A stretch of DNA of 64,000 nt from Mesorhabditis belari (GCA_958450365.1 CAUEEP010000245.1:124001-188000); one strand, 5' to 3'; positions 23,439 to 36,275 are shown, numbered from the stretch's first letter. Notes: a model not told the origin generated them from the letters alone. Program-made: numbers and translations.

Positions 23439-23650
23439 TCTGGAAGGAATTGTCATTCAGTTTTTTCGTTTTCTCTGTCCACTTTTTAGAAAAGAGTTTG
23501 TTTATGTAGATATTTATTGGTATCATTGGCTATTCAAAAGCTAATTTTCTAGGCTGCAAGCTAAACCGGGGCCAGAGGACCAGGGCCAGGACCAGAAGCT
23601 GATCCTTTCTCTCTTCCCCCTTATATTTCCTCTTTCTTATCTAGCCAAGA

Positions 23651-23727
23651 GATACTGAATAGCTCAGTGGTTAGAGCATCTGCCCAGAAAGCGAAAAAGG
23701 TTGAGGGTTCAATCCCCTCCGGAGATC
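23651..23727 (+). pseudogene. tRNA-like sequence upstream of the DOCK gene
   Basis: A good A box (TAGCTCAGTGGTTAGAGCAT) and B box (GGGTTCAATCCCC) at tRNA spacing, but the 5' GATACTG does not pair with the 3' end and the anticodon arm (GCCCAGAAAGCG) does not fold. Likely a tRNA pseudogene; internal Pol III promoter elements look intact. Confidence 0.5.
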
Positions 23728-24600
23728 TTTCTTTTCATTCCTTATTTTACTTTATTACAGCTCTAGAACCCGGGGCTTGATTTGGTGTATGAAAAAATTC
23801 AATCCTATCTAATAGAAGATTTAAGTTCATTTATAAGTTTCATTAAACCATTTTTCATCATTTATAAGTTTTATTACGCCATTTTTTTTAATAAACCGAC
23901 TTATTTCTTCGGCCCACAAACGGTCGTGTGCCGCTCAAGCTCGAGATCGTTGAGATGTTCATTGTTTTTTGATTTCTAGTACTTCGTTATCTCATCTAAA
24001 AAGCGAACATTAGATTTGATATGCAAATTTAATAAAATTTAGACAAAGAAAGCGTAAAGTAATAACTGAACAAAAAAATTTAGAAACCGGTTCCGCCAAA
24101 TAATAGAAATGGTTTAAATTTCAGATTGAATCTGTTTTTGGCTTCAAAACATTCGTACAAAACGATAAAACGAAATGATTTGGTTGGAATGAGTGAAATT
24201 TTTTCGGGTTCGCTTCACTTAAAGTGGCGTTGACGACAGGAAATTGCCTCCGATATGTTACGAATTTTTGTGCGTTCTCTGCGTTTTCTCTTCTCCTTTT
24301 CACCTTTCACAGCTGTTTGATAGGGTCACTGCTGAAGAGAACTGGTTATCTGAACGGAATTTGTATTCACGTGTGCTTTTAAAACTTGTAAAACTCATAG
24401 TCAGTTTTTGTCCAATAAAGTGTGAGCAAATGGGATCCCGGTGTACACTTTTTGGACTTGGAAATTGGAAACACACTGGCGTAATCAATTTGTCTACTTG
24501 TACAAAAACTTAGTTATCTTCCTGGAAGAATCGAGTACACCAGAAGGGGTGTGTTTACAGATTTAAGCACAGAGTACATCCATAAGGTTGACTTTATTTA
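23728..24600. other. Intergenic, nothing recognised
   Basis: AT-rich sequence between the DOCK 5' end and the next repeat. Frames of 60-90 codons on both strands lack splice context and resemble no family I know. Confidence 0.4.
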
Positions 24601-24609
24601 CAAGAGAAG

Positions 24610-24889
24610 ATCACAAGGTTGAGATGACCAAATGACATGCGCCATATACCATACGACGCAGAATTTTACGCTGATTCCGATGATGCTATCCGTTTTTACA
24701 AAATGACCCTGAAACGCTAGGAATCTGAACAAGTTTGAGGTCAAATTAGAGGTCGAATCAAATTAAATCAGCCCCTATATAAGGCTTTCTTCACCACCTG
24801 GAACTTTTAGCTTGGGGTGTAGTGGATAAGAGTCTTGTATCCGAAAGGGGCCATCAAGACTTTTGTCGGATTCGATCCCTTCCTCTTGT
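24610..24889 (+). repeat. Repeat with GCAGAATTTTACGCTG block and tRNA-like head
   Basis: Starts with ACGCAGAATTTTACGCTGAT and a partly conserved stretch shared with 10.29-10.38 kb (including TTTTTACAAAATGA versus CTTGCAAAATGA), and ends in a tRNA-like sequence at 24809-24887 with A box GGGTGTAGTGGATAAGAG and B box GGATTCGATCCC. The order is the same as at 10.3 kb, so this is a dispersed family and not two unrelated tRNA relics. Confidence 0.5.
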
Positions 24890-24990
24890 TTTCATTTTAT
24901 TTCGATGTTTAACCATTAGAATTCGCTCTATTTTAAGTTTAAAATAAGTATTATGAAATCTTTTTTAGCCTTGTGGACCTTCCTTTACTT

Positions 24991-26055
24991 AAAAATGCTA
25001 GCTACCGTGCTCGATCTAAAGTACCACTACTGTAGATGGATCCTAAAACTGTAGAGTACTCTAAAACTAAAACTACAGTATCCCTATCCCTCAAACTATC
25101 TTTACAGCGTCACTACAGCAATTTGCACGGTGTTCTGCAGTCACAAGATCCTCCTTGTAAGTAAAGATACATCGATTCTAATTGTAAGTCGATTTTTCCT
25201 GTGGTGAGCCAGAATTTCAAAAATACTTAAAACAAGCTCAAGAAGTTCAATGCCAAATGTCAAGTGTTATAACACTTGAGACTTTCGGACACTTGCTTTG
25301 AAACCAAGCAATTCGACAATGTTGAAAGTATGGATAAAGTTTTGAAACAAAAAAAGAGAATGAGCCGAAGTTCAAGGGCTTCCCTTTCTCTTGACCATTT
25401 CGACCGATAGAGGATCGTCCTTTTCTTCTTTTCTTTTTCTTCCCCCACTTTAAGTGACCACTTCAAATTTACCCGATTTTTGTTCATCGAAATCACATTT
25501 TTATTCTTTTAAGAGTATAAAATAGGAGAATTTTTTTTATAAATAATTTTTATAAATATATAAAATAGGAGAATTTCCAGAATTTTCTTGTATTTTCGTT
25601 TTATTTTTGATCGTTTCTTTACTCAAACTAAGCAATTTGATCTCTCACTTTTTTTTTGTCGATTTTTAGAGATGCTTCATTTAGAGATGCTTCAGAGACC
25701 AGTTTTGAATTTATCGAAATTTTGTTTGTAAATTCGAATTCAAAAACTCGATGCTACTTGTTATTGGCATAAATAAACTTTAGTTGCTCAGAGAATCTTG
25801 TGACTGCAAAACTCTGTGTAAATTGCTGTAGTGACGCTGTAAAGATAGTTTTAGGAATAGGGATACTGTAGTTTTAGTTTTAGTTTTGGTTTTGGTTTTG
25901 GTTTTGGTTTTGGTTTTGGTTTTGGTCTTGGTTTTGGTTTTAGTTTTAGTTTTAGTCTTAGCTTTAGTCTTAGCTTTAGAGTACTCTACAGTTTTAGGAT
26001 CCATCTACAGTACTGTAGTGGTACTTTAGATGGAGCACTGTAGCTAGCATTTTTC
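24991..26055. mobile_element. Inverted-repeat element with TTTTGG microsatellite in one arm
   Basis: The left arm (24991-25152, containing CTAAAGTACCACTACTGTAG) and the right arm (25795-26055) are complements over about 160 bp. The right arm is longer because a TTTTGG repeat (25880-25960) has expanded from the sequence that reads CTAAAACTAAAACTACAG in the left arm. The centre is AT-rich with no transposase frame. Confidence 0.7.
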
Positions 26056-26553
26056 GTAATCCGCTCAAAAATCAAAATGACACTTTTTGTTCTTCACACT
26101 TTTACGCTCACAAGAGTCTCGTTGACCGAATTCGTCAAATTTCCTCCAAATTGATCAACCTGGATCCCGAAAAACATTGAAGCTTTACCATTGAAAAGTT
26201 TACCGAACATTTCAGTGATCTCCTCGAAGCACACAAAAAAGAAAAAGATCGGTCTGTTCTTATTTCAGAGAAAAAACGATTTCTCTCAAATAATTGACCT
26301 TCAACCCCTTCTTTATATCCCTTTTTTTTTTTCATTCTTTAGCTCAATTTGACCAATTTTGTTCTAAAAACTCTTTGAATTTCCCTCTCATTTCGAAATG
26401 AAATCGACAAAAAGTCGACAAAAAATGCTCATCAACTTTTCGCCAAATTCCTCGGCTTTCCCCTCGGCTTTTAAGATTTATTTGAACGATTTTAAATCAA
26501 AATTTTTTTTTTACTTTAGAATGATACTGTTGATCTTATTTTCTTTTATAAGA

Positions 26554-26558
<5 letters not shown>

Positions 26559-26594
<36 letters not shown>

Positions 26595-26690
26595 TTTATA
26601 AAGGGAATTCGTATGGGGATCCCTCGAATTTTCCTCCCGGACAAAATTTGACGTGTCAATCCCAAGCCGTCTGGAACATTCTGTTTTTTC

Positions 26691-26773
<83 letters not shown>
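26559..26773. repeat. Poly-A, poly-C and poly-T blocks
   Basis: About 36 A, then 90 bp on about 32 C, directly followed by about 48 T. Adjacent pure homopolymers of three different bases at this length are unusual in real genomes, and look like an assembly or consensus artefact around a hard-to-sequence foldback. Lys-, Pro-, Phe- and Gly-rich frames read through here are artefacts. Confidence 0.7.
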
Positions 26774-27374
26774 CCTCTCAAAATCCCCTTCTTGTGTGGG
26801 AATTTTTTACGTACACGATTCCTTAATGATAAAAACATTTTTTGAAGCTTCTTACGACGTTTCCGTTCCGCTCTTTTCAAGCGAAAAAAAAGGTGCGCAA
26901 ATGTCCCACCGCTAGATTTTAGAAAACGCAAGCTTTTGAAAATAAAACTCAAAATTTCTCGGTTTTCCTGTTTTCAATTGCCAGCGAATTGAACAAGTTT
27001 TTTCGTTTTTTTCCAAGTCAAGAAAGGAAAGCGTGTGAAGAACAGTTATCGTTTTTGGGATCTGAGGGGAAAGAAAAGGGGAAAGGGGAGAAAACAAAGC
27101 CTCAGGGTCGGCAGGTTTTATATTTTGAGAACACAGAAATCAATTACCTACCGTAAATAATGTAATAGTACCCCACTTCCAAGTACTACAAAAGTACTTT
27201 GTAGTAGTGGAAAAGTACTTTGTAGTACTATTTTACACAGTATTATTTGTTTGTTTATCGAAATGTAGAACTATTTTAGCTTATTATTAAGACTATATAG
27301 TATTGCTTATTAATGTAAAATAGAAAACTAACTATTTAATGCAGTTATTTAGTACTTAGTAAAGCTAGAGTAAT

Positions 27375-27646
27375 TACCGTAAATACTGTATTAGTACTCC
27401 ATCCCCCTCGTACAGTCGCGTAGTCGCAAAAGTTTTTTAGTATTTCATTTTTTTTTCAAAGCGTCCGTACTTTCGAAAAATGCGTCTTTGGTATCAAAAA
27501 ATAGCTGAAATTCAGGGCTATTTTTTGATACCTAAGCGCACATTGTAGCATAAACCAGTGTTGAGAAAAACTCGTTCAAAGCTAGACTACGCAACACTCC
27601 GCACCGTCATTATGGGGGTGGGGTACTGTTACAGTATTTACGGTAT
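27375..27646. repeat. TACCGTAAATACTGTA repeat family, copy 1
   Basis: Terminal inverted repeats TACCGTAAATACTGTATTAG and the complement at the right end, with an inner palindrome around AAAAAATAGCTGAAATTCAG. Related copies occur at 57281-57554 and 61338-61607 (both in opposite orientation to this one), with partial or divergent copies at about 27149, 60567-60958 and 61718-61771. Non-autonomous DNA element; no coding capacity. Confidence 0.8.
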
Positions 27647-28527
27647 CTCTACTCCTTTCCATTTCTGATTTCTCTTAAAGTTTTGTATTAGAAAGATTTC
27701 GGAATCCTATTTTCAGTGAACTTTTTTAACTTTTTTACTCCTAAAGCAGTTATGTTCACTTTCTGACACACTCGCTTTTCTTGCTTTTTCTTGTAACACT
27801 TGGTCAATGAAGAATTAAGTACACCAGAAGAGAAATGCTTAGATGTTTATATTTCAGCACAAAGTATAAAACTTTACGCACTGTTTTAAATCCAGAGCTT
27901 TGATGATGGCCAAGACAGTAAAAAGTTTGAATAGAATAATCACTTAATCAAGGTATTATTTTAGATTTAAATTTTGAATGAGCTGAAGTCTGAATGTGAA
28001 TAAATGTGTAAATGAGTTTTCTGTGATTTAGAGAAATGTTGTTCTCAACTTTTCCCTTTCTTTCTCTTTTTTTCGTGATAACCGATAATCGTTGTCTATT
28101 GATGGTTGTCAATGATTTCAGTTTTTCTTTCTTTTCTTTTCTTTTCCTTTCTTTTCACTTTATTTTCTTTTCTTCCGAATAGCGTTTCAAAAGCTTTTCG
28201 ATTCTTTTTGTTTTCCCTCATTATCACTTTAGGTTTTTGAAAGCATTTTTATTAAATAATTAGATTTTCATGAGATTTAAGTGAAAAAAAATTCAGTGAT
28301 CATCAGTTGATTTTTAAATGATCATCTCTATCTCTATCTCTGAGTATCTCTATTTTTTGCCGATTGACATACTGTAGCTAATTACGGTAGAAAGTACGAC
28401 ATTTCAGTTTTTAGCTAATCAATAAGTAATCAATTTTTATGATCTCTATTACTAAATTGTCGATGTCTAACTGGACAAGTGCTGAATCGGAAATGGATTA
28501 CGGTAGAAAGTACGACATTCAATTTAT

Positions 28528-28743
28528 CGTATTCTCTCTAATAGTAGTGCACCCCGGCGAGCCGAGTTGGTGACGATTTTACGGTTTCCAAGCTTTTGCA
28601 GAAGCTCAACACTCGCATCCCCCACAAGATCTCATCGTCAGCTACATTTCCCGACCCCACATCGATAGGTTCTGATAAGCGGCTCTCGAGATTTCGAGGA
28701 AGTTAGGCAACGCTCAGGGTGCACTACTATTAGAGAGAATACG
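28528..28743. repeat. MITE with 27-bp terminal inverted repeats
   Basis: Left CGTATTCTCTCTAATAGTAG, continuing TGCACCC, and the exact complement at the right end. The 216-bp element is GC-richer than its flanks and includes a partial inner palindrome. Other ATTACGGTAGAAAGTACGAC blocks lie just outside (28383 and 28498). Confidence 0.7.
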
Positions 28744-30540
28744 GGATATGTGCTTCCAATTTCCTCTCAATTTGACCAGTCTAGATTCTCTCCATCCTTA
28801 TTTCTCCGTTGACCTTGATCCATTCAAAGTGTTAAATAAAACTGTTTAACTACTAGTTCAAAGAGATATCTTTTTAAAGAAATTGAAACATTTGACAATT
28901 CTTATATTTTAACTGATAGTATCTGTACGTTTTGCTGATTGACATACTGTAGCTCTTACTGTAGCTCTATGTTCCGCTAGTTTGTTTTCTGAAGTATGCT
29001 CGGTTTCTTAAAGCTAGTTAAAGCTAGTTTTTATTTGTTTATAAAAGCTATCGTATCCTGCTATATTTTAACTTTTAAGCTAGTTTCTTTTGCTGGCTTT
29101 TGCTTTTGCTGGCTGTGGACCTTATAGTGAGCGAGTTGTTGAAACTGAAAGGAATCGAATAGTTAGATCAAATATATGACTATTTCCACTTAAAGCTCAC
29201 TATTGAGCGCTGAAAATAGTGTAGACATCGAGTGAATGGAGCTAAAGAGTCGTTTTCTCTCACTCAATAAACACTGCTCATTTCCCTTATCAAAATCATC
29301 GTTGTTTACTGTTTATCACTAAATTTTGCGCAATAGATATGATTATTTTTTAGGAAAATAACATATTGACAAAGAAAACAAATCAAAATTTTCAATAGTT
29401 TTTTAAAGAAAAAAACTGATACATGTAAATTTTCAATTTTCAAAAACTTTAAAGAACTTTTTTAAACTCTGAAATGTTTATTTATTTGAAGAAATCTTAA
29501 ATTTGTTAGCAAAAACATTTGATAATCGTTACGTTCGTTACGTTTTACGTTTTACGTTACGTTTATTAATACGTTACGTTTCTTATGCGTTACGTTTTTT
29601 GTTGCTTTTCACGTTACATTACGATCATCATTAGTTTTGCTTTAAAAAAACTGGGCACTAAAATAATCTTTAGAACAAAGAAGAATAGTTCAAAAGAAAG
29701 AGAAGAAAAGTCTTTAAAAGTATTCAGATTTACTTTGTTTCAAACAATGTTTTTTACCGATTTGAGATCTTCCAAAAAGGGAAAATGGGAAGAACTTTGT
29801 GTTCGAGAGAAGAATTTTAAGGTAGTCTTTTTAATTAGGAAGATTTCGGTGGCACGTAATGGAGAAAAACGGTGATCAATTTCCTGTTTACTTTTTGACT
29901 TTAATTATAATATTTCTTTGTAAATCATCTTAATAACTGGTATTTGTAAACTGTTGTGCTTCTCTTGATTCTATTTGCATTTCTCTAGAACATATCGACT
30001 TTCTCTAATATCAAGCCCCAGTCTCCCAGTTTTATCCAATCTATCTGTTTAGAAACCCAGTTTCATATGAAAACATATCAATTTTTTTTTTTAGCATAAC
30101 TTCACTACTACTGCCCACCCGCTACCTTGCATGAAGCCACCCCCCCCCCCCCCCCGCTATCTGGCTAAAGACATTTTAGCTAATTGCTATTTATTTGGAT
30201 TTATTTGTTTTCCTTTCAGTTCCGTCTAGAGTTTGCTCTCAATGATTTTTTACAAAAATAGTTACCAGTCATTTGTTACCTTTTCGTTCCGAATATAAGT
30301 GCACGTAAAGCTTAAGCATTGTTATCGATATTATTTTAATAATATGAACGTTTTTATATTATATTAGGTATTGGAGGTTCATAAATGAAATGGTCCATAA
30401 TTTATATTATTAAATTTATATTAAATTATTAATATTTATATTAAATATTACTTTATACGCTAGTCATACTTATTTAAGTCGCTTGGTTTTCGTTTTGCTT
30501 TGTGAATTGCTTTTCTTTTATTTTGACTTTCAACCGATCG
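28744..30540. other. Intergenic, AT-rich, nothing recognised
   Basis: Mostly AT-rich with a TTACGTTACG-type microsatellite near 29530-29610 and a poly-C run at 30135-30153. A frame at 29585-29875 (96 codons) has no splice or family support. Confidence 0.4.
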
Positions 30541-32640
30541 CTTTCCGGCAATGAGTGCCCCATATTCTTTGGAGAAAGTATCAAGCGCTTATTCTTGCAC
30601 CTAGAGGAATTGGAGAATGGATCAAGGAACGAAGGCTTCCATTTATGACACCAGAAGGGTATGGCTGGCGAAGAAGAATATTAAATGTGGTCAGGAGTAC
30701 CAGGCTGCTTTTGCGCGGGGAAAATTCTGCAATTTACAACCCCGGTCCCCTTGGAAGAACATCGATTTATTCACGGACGGTGGCCTGCATAACGAACGTA
30801 AGCTAAATGCAGGGAAAAACTCAACCAAAAGATGCGACTGCAGCGGGATCGAACTAGGACCTGGGCGAGACAGAGCTGACACACCAGACGTTTGACACTA
30901 TAGCCATGTGCCGCTACTTGGCACAGAAGTTAGAAAAGGCTTTTATATCTTCTTGTAGAGACCTTGCTCAGTTTTTGATTCTTGCATTTTCAGTGAGATC
31001 AATGATGTTATGGGAGCGTTATTGCCGGAGTGTTGGCTGTTATTTTTTTGTAGTTTAGGCATATGTCTTTCCAGCTAGATGTTGTGTTCAGGAATTTCCC
31101 GACGATGGGATGCAGAACTGGCTTTTGTGGTGAGGGGAAATTGCTGCGTTTTCTCCCCTTTTTTTGCCTTTTTTTAAATCCTACCGTAAACCCGACGAAA
31201 AAAAGATCTTCCAGCTGGGGTGCACCTCCTGTTTCCTATACAATCGGTTATTGGATGCCGCAAAGGAAGCGTCTGGATGTTCCTCGTCCCCATTCATTTC
31301 CCGGCACGGATTATCTTCATTGTGGTCGGGGTTTGATCTGAATTCAAATCTTTGCTCCCATGTTTCAGCTATATCGACGGCCCTTCTTGGGAATTCTCCC
31401 CGACATCCATCATATGGTTGCATTTTGAAATGTTACTTAGTCACATTGTGGTTAAGACCGATCGGCTTTGCTGTCAGTCTCCGTTCTTGATATCACACTA
31501 TTTGGTGAGTTTTTACGTGACTAGGGATCGTTTTACGGAAAAACCAGGGAAAAGCTTCGTTACCGAGTTCGAGGCTCAGACCAGGGTCAAAAGCCCCAAC
31601 GACGGTTGAGGGCCTAAGGGCGCACCTACCACTGGGCCACGAAGACGCATCTTCGCAGGACACAGACGGCCTGCAAGTATAAACGACTGCTAGCCAAGAC
31701 AGATATCTTTGCCAACTTGGTGATATCCTGTTCCTGTTCTGTTGAGCCCACGAGGAATTCTGTGTGATGTCGCCCAATGTCGGCCCCCTGAAGTAGCCAC
31801 GGCACAAACGAGAGGCTTTCTCTTCAATCAATGCGACTTAAAATGTTTTTACACGTTCTTTTGATCGTTTTTTGTTTTCGTCTTGCCGACTCTTTTCGAA
31901 TTCAGCGGCAGCGACTTTCAGCCTAGTTCAGGAGACGGGGGATCCACTCCTTCTGAGAAATCTCGTTCTGCCCCCCCAGCTCCCCGGGAGCCGACATTGG
32001 GCGACGCTTATCCGCACAGAATTCCTTGTGATCTCAACACTTGACTGGGAACGGGATATCATCAAGTTGGCCAAGATGTTTGTCTTGGTTGTATGCCAGG
32101 CCGGCTTCATAAACGCGACTTTTGCGTGTCCCCGGCCACGAGAAGCGTATGACAACGCGCACGTTTGCTGGGCCCCAAAATTGTTGTTCTTACGATTGTT
32201 TCTTTAAATTCCTGATTAAGTAACTGCCGTGGAACTTAATAAAATATGTTAAAACAATTTCAAAAGACTTTTTGGTAAAAAAAACAAAAAATTGCAAAGG
32301 CCACGAGAACTTCAAAGACAACGATTCAGGGGAAGCGCCAGAGATTGACTAAAGAGCCAGGCAGGCGAGGAGATTGATAGATGAATATCTCCAATCGATT
32401 CCCCGATCCCGAGAAGATCTTTCAAAGACAACGATTCAGGGAAAGAGTTCTTTTGGTGTTCAATTTTTGAGCACGCTTTCTTCTATGTTTAATTACTCGA
32501 AACCTATGACCCTTTTCCAGAGCTGCGCGCTTTCTCCTATGCTCTCACGAAGCTGGTTCAGTTTAATTTCAATATGTCTTCAATGTCATTTTGCATCATT
32601 TCAGTCGAATACGAGCCAGCAATGATACGGTGGGGAAAAT
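30541..32640. other. GC-richer island with tRNA-like pieces and a large inverted repeat
   Basis: Base composition and texture differ clearly from the flanks. It contains tRNA-like sequences on the minus strand at about 30830-30915 (B box GTTCGATCCC) and 31585-31655, and a 125-bp inverted repeat at 31667-31793 and 31973-32106 sharing GACATTGGGCGAC-type sequence. Frames of 80-112 codons overlap on both strands without splice signals or recognisable motifs. It may be a decayed or poorly sequenced mobile element. Confidence 0.45.
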
Positions 32641-33179
32641 TTCCATGAAATCATATGAAATCACATTTCCTAAATCTAGCATGAGATCACCTGGAGGTCA
32701 AATTATTCCTTCTTTTTAACCGGTCTCCTCTTTTTCTCCCTCTCAGCAGCCGTTAGTTGTCCAATTTTCGCGAACAGTTGCAATGTTTGCGGTCGAAAAA
32801 TTCAATTTTTAAGCCCCCGTAAGTTTTCCCGCATTACACGCCTTTTCCGATGGCTGAATATCTTTTGGTTGGATACAGCTCGTTGTTTCATTTCTTGGCC
32901 AATGGGGTTTCCGGAGTTGAAGGGCACGAGTTCGGAAAAAGAGGGCTAGACAATAAAAAGTTATTCTGTCAAAATCAAATTGATCTTGGATCAGATTAAA
33001 CCCCAAGTTGTGTCCGATTGGGCTGATCCTTGGCTTGTGTGGACGGCACTTATTTTTGAGCTAGGACATATGGCCTAAACTGGCTAAACTGGGGCTCGTG
33101 GTTCGACTCTGAACTATGAACGGATTTCAGGAAATGCCACACAGATACAGCTACTTAGTATGGGCATTGGCTTAAGAGT

Positions 33180-33390
33180 CAGGTTTGTGGCTAGCTCTTG
33201 TTTGTAGCCTAACCCAGGTCTGGTTTGTAGCCTAGCCCAGGTTGGTTTGCAGCCTAGCCCCAGATTCTGGTTTCTGCCGTAGCTCTGGTTTATAGCCCTA
33301 AGCTCTGGTTTGCCCAGCCCTGAAGCTCTGGTTTTATAGCCCTAGCTCTGGTTTACATAGCCTAGCCCAGATCTGGTTGCTTTGGCCCAA
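33180..33390. repeat. Degenerate TCTGGTTTGTAGCCTAGCCC repeat
   Basis: About nine degenerate 18-22-bp units (GGTTTGTAGCCTAGCCCAG and variants). No coding signal. Confidence 0.6.
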
Positions 33391-34075
33391 TCTAGACTTG
33401 CCCACATTAGATCGGGCCGGTGGTTTTGGCCAGGATGGGATTATTATTTATATGCTGTCGAGTTCCTCTCAATTATTGCTTCTTTAAGGCATTGTCAACT
33501 TTCTCCGTTTCTTGAGTCTGAGTCTAGAAAGCCCAACACGCCTCGACTTTGGAAGCTCTGAACTATTGACAGTTTTCAAAATAGCCCCACCAGCTGGCAG
33601 TTTCAGAAATTTCCGTCTGGCAAAGCCCAGCCTTATAATACAGTTTATTTAGCAGATTTTAGCTGGCCCAACACTGATATGTTTTGTTGATACTAACTAC
33701 GGAGGGAGTCGGGGCTTTTAGTCAGTCTCCTCCAGCGAGGAATCGACTTTCCCTCGAAAAGGGGAAAACTTTTGTATTCGGAAAACTTTTGTAGCGACAA
33801 GCCTATCTTGCCCACAGGGACAACCGACCAGCCACGAAGCCTCAAAGAAAGAAATAGCTAAAACTTTAAAGACAAATTCGCCGCGTTTGAAGCCATTCAG
33901 AAAACTAAAAAGCGAGGTTCCCAGGCCTGAACTGAACTAAAGAAACTAAAAGCTAAAACTGATTACTGAAAGCTACAAGCTGAACAGAGATGGGATGGAT
34001 AAGATTACCGTTTTCGAATTCCATCTGAAGTTGGCGACTTTCCCTAGTAAAAACAAAGTTATTTCAGTTTAACAG

Positions 34076-34195
34076 AGGGACACTCCGGTGCCCACTGTCG
34101 AGGCAGATCAAAATCGTTCCCGGCAGCCATCGTCAGGGGCTCGTCGATTGAAGAAGAAAAACAAGAAAACCGGCAAGATAATGATCGAGCAATAG
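34076..34195 (+). CDS. Possible terminal exon of an unrecognised gene
   Basis: An AACAG acceptor opens a 40-codon frame beginning RDTPVPTVEADQNR, with a basic stretch RRLKKKNKKTGK before TAG. Composition (Pro/Ser, then a lysine-rich tail) is coding-like, but I cannot connect it to upstream exons with confidence; a preceding 70-codon open stretch after TTTTAG at about 33720 is another candidate. The surrounding region appears to hold indels. Low confidence. Confidence 0.25.
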   Translation, partial: RDTPVPTVEADQNRSRQPSSGARRLKKKNKKTGKIMIEQ

Positions 34196-34439
34196 CGGCT
34201 TAATGAAGAAAAGAAAATACATGAGAAATTTTCCGGTTTCTTTTGTTAAGTCATTTTTAAGATATTCCTTTATGCATGGCCATTATGAATTCTATTTGTT
34301 TGGTGTCAAGCTTTATTTCGTTCGAAAGTTCAAAGAGAAGAGAAAAGTTTTTTTGTTTTGGAAAATTTGGAATAAAACATAGCAAGGGTGGTAAATTGAT
34401 TCAATTGAATAACGCTCTAATCGTTTATAAACCTTTAAA

Positions 34440-34740
34440 CGCCCCCGGGGGGAGTTCGGGGGGGTTGAATGAAAGACTCACCCCCCCCAATCGATTGCAT
34501 AGCTCTAAACGATTCAATTGAATAGCTCTAATCGATTGCATATATAAACGATTCGGTCAGACGGCTCTAATCGATTTTCCAAGCTCTGAAACAGTTAATT
34601 GAATACCTCTCTAATCGCTTGCATGGCTCTAAATGATTCAATTGGATGCCTCTAATCGATTACCTCGCTCTTAGCCAGTTCAGTGGGGGGGGGGGGGGGA
34701 AAAGACTGGCTCTAATCTAATCGATTTCGCCTAATCGATA
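34440..34740. repeat. Degenerate CTCTAATCGATTG repeat with G/C homopolymers
   Basis: Alternating GCTCTAATCGATTGCAT and GCTCTAAACGATTCAATTGA units, interrupted by runs of C and G (34441 and 34685). Short satellite; non-coding. Confidence 0.6.
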
Positions 34741-35890
34741 ACATTGTTGCAGAATTTCCATAATTTCCAGTTCCTCCGAAGGTAGGTGATTTTAAAGTCT
34801 ATTCTTTGTCTATTCTTTGGATTAAAGTTTATCTTGAGAAGTGTGATCTTAAAGATACGCCCATCGAAAGGTTAAATAATAGCTACGTCTCACTACATTT
34901 ACAGATTGATTAACAAAAGTATTTACTCACTTTTGAAGTACTCACTTTTGAAATGCATTTTTGTTTAACACCCCTTAAGAGTACGTCACTTTTTAAATGC
35001 CTCGCTCTAAACCCCGAATCACAAAACTTTTTGACAAAATTCTCGCTGTGAATTTAGAGTTATTTTATTGACAGTTTTTTTTTCGATTCAATCTTTCCAT
35101 CTAAAGAAAAAATAGCTAAATTTGATTGTTTATGGGTTTCTTTTCTTCTCCACCGCTTCTTACATTCAAAAATAAGAAGAAAAGAAAGAAAAATTGAAAT
35201 TGATTTCGTCAAAAGTCCAGCGAACTTCACTTTAAAGTATTAAGCTATCGAGAAAATGCTTTCATTTCTTTTCATTTCTTTTCATACTTTTGTTTTCTTA
35301 AAAAGCAACAAATTCACTAATGAATGAATGATTTTCTTTAAATAAAGTGTTTAAAAAGTGTTTTTTTTTATTCTAAGATCCAGTATCTTTTATCTAACTT
35401 TAAGTCAATTTCCAGTTCACTTTTCTAGCAAATTTATGAAGTGAAAAGATCTTTTTCCCCAAAAGAAGGTGCTTTTCAGCTGTGTGGCTAACGCAAATCT
35501 GGCGCTTTGTTTCAGATTCTGAATTTATCTATATAAACATAGAAAGTATCTATATAAAAATCTCTAAAAAAAGAAAGTATCTATATAAAAATTAAAAAAA
35601 TAAAAGCTCTGGCTGAATGAATTTCTCTGAAAATTTAGCTTTATAAAAACTTCCCTGCCATACTGCACCATTCACATTTTTTTATTCTATCTTTTATCTA
35701 TTTTCCTTAGGTAAATCTATTTCTTTTATCTATTTCCTTTTTATCTATTTCCCATGCAAGATAAAATGTTAAACCCATCATCAAGCTACCACATACATTT
35801 CGCCAGTTGTCGCTCTCTGTAAAAATCCAGACATTTTAATCAAGAAATAAGACATTTAAAACTCGTTTTAATGTTATTTTGCAGAGAAAT
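34741..35890. other. Intergenic, AT-rich, nothing recognised
   Basis: Low-complexity AT-rich sequence without supported frames or repeats longer than about 20 bp. Confidence 0.4.
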
Positions 35891-35894
35891 AATT

Positions 35895-36275
35895 GGTTTT
35901 TTTGAATGAATTTGATTGGGTGATTGAATTTGAGATAATTTGAAAATGAATTTGAATGAATTTAGATAATTTGAGACTAAATTAGATAATTTGAATAATT
36001 TGAATGAATTTGAATGAATTTGGATGAATTTGAATGAATTGAATGAATTTGAATGAATTTGAATGAAATTGAATGAATTTGAATGAATTTGAATGAATTT
36101 GAATGAATTCCCCCCTTTAGAATGAATTTGAGTAGAATTTGAATGAATTTGGTGAATGAATTTGGATGAATTGAATGAAATTGAAGGTAATTTGAATGAA
36201 ATTGAATGAGAATTGAATGAATTTGAATGAAGTGAATGAATTTGAATAATTTGGATAATTTATAGAATGAAATGA
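35895..36275. repeat. GAATTTGAAT satellite
   Basis: About 35 units of a 10-bp GAATTTGAAT-type repeat with one-base length variation. The minus-strand frame through it (His/Ile/Phe/Ser-rich) is a repeat artefact. Confidence 0.85.

Noticed and set aside
26398..26952. Lys-, Pro-, Phe- and Gly-rich frames on both strands
   Set aside because: Translations of homopolymer blocks.
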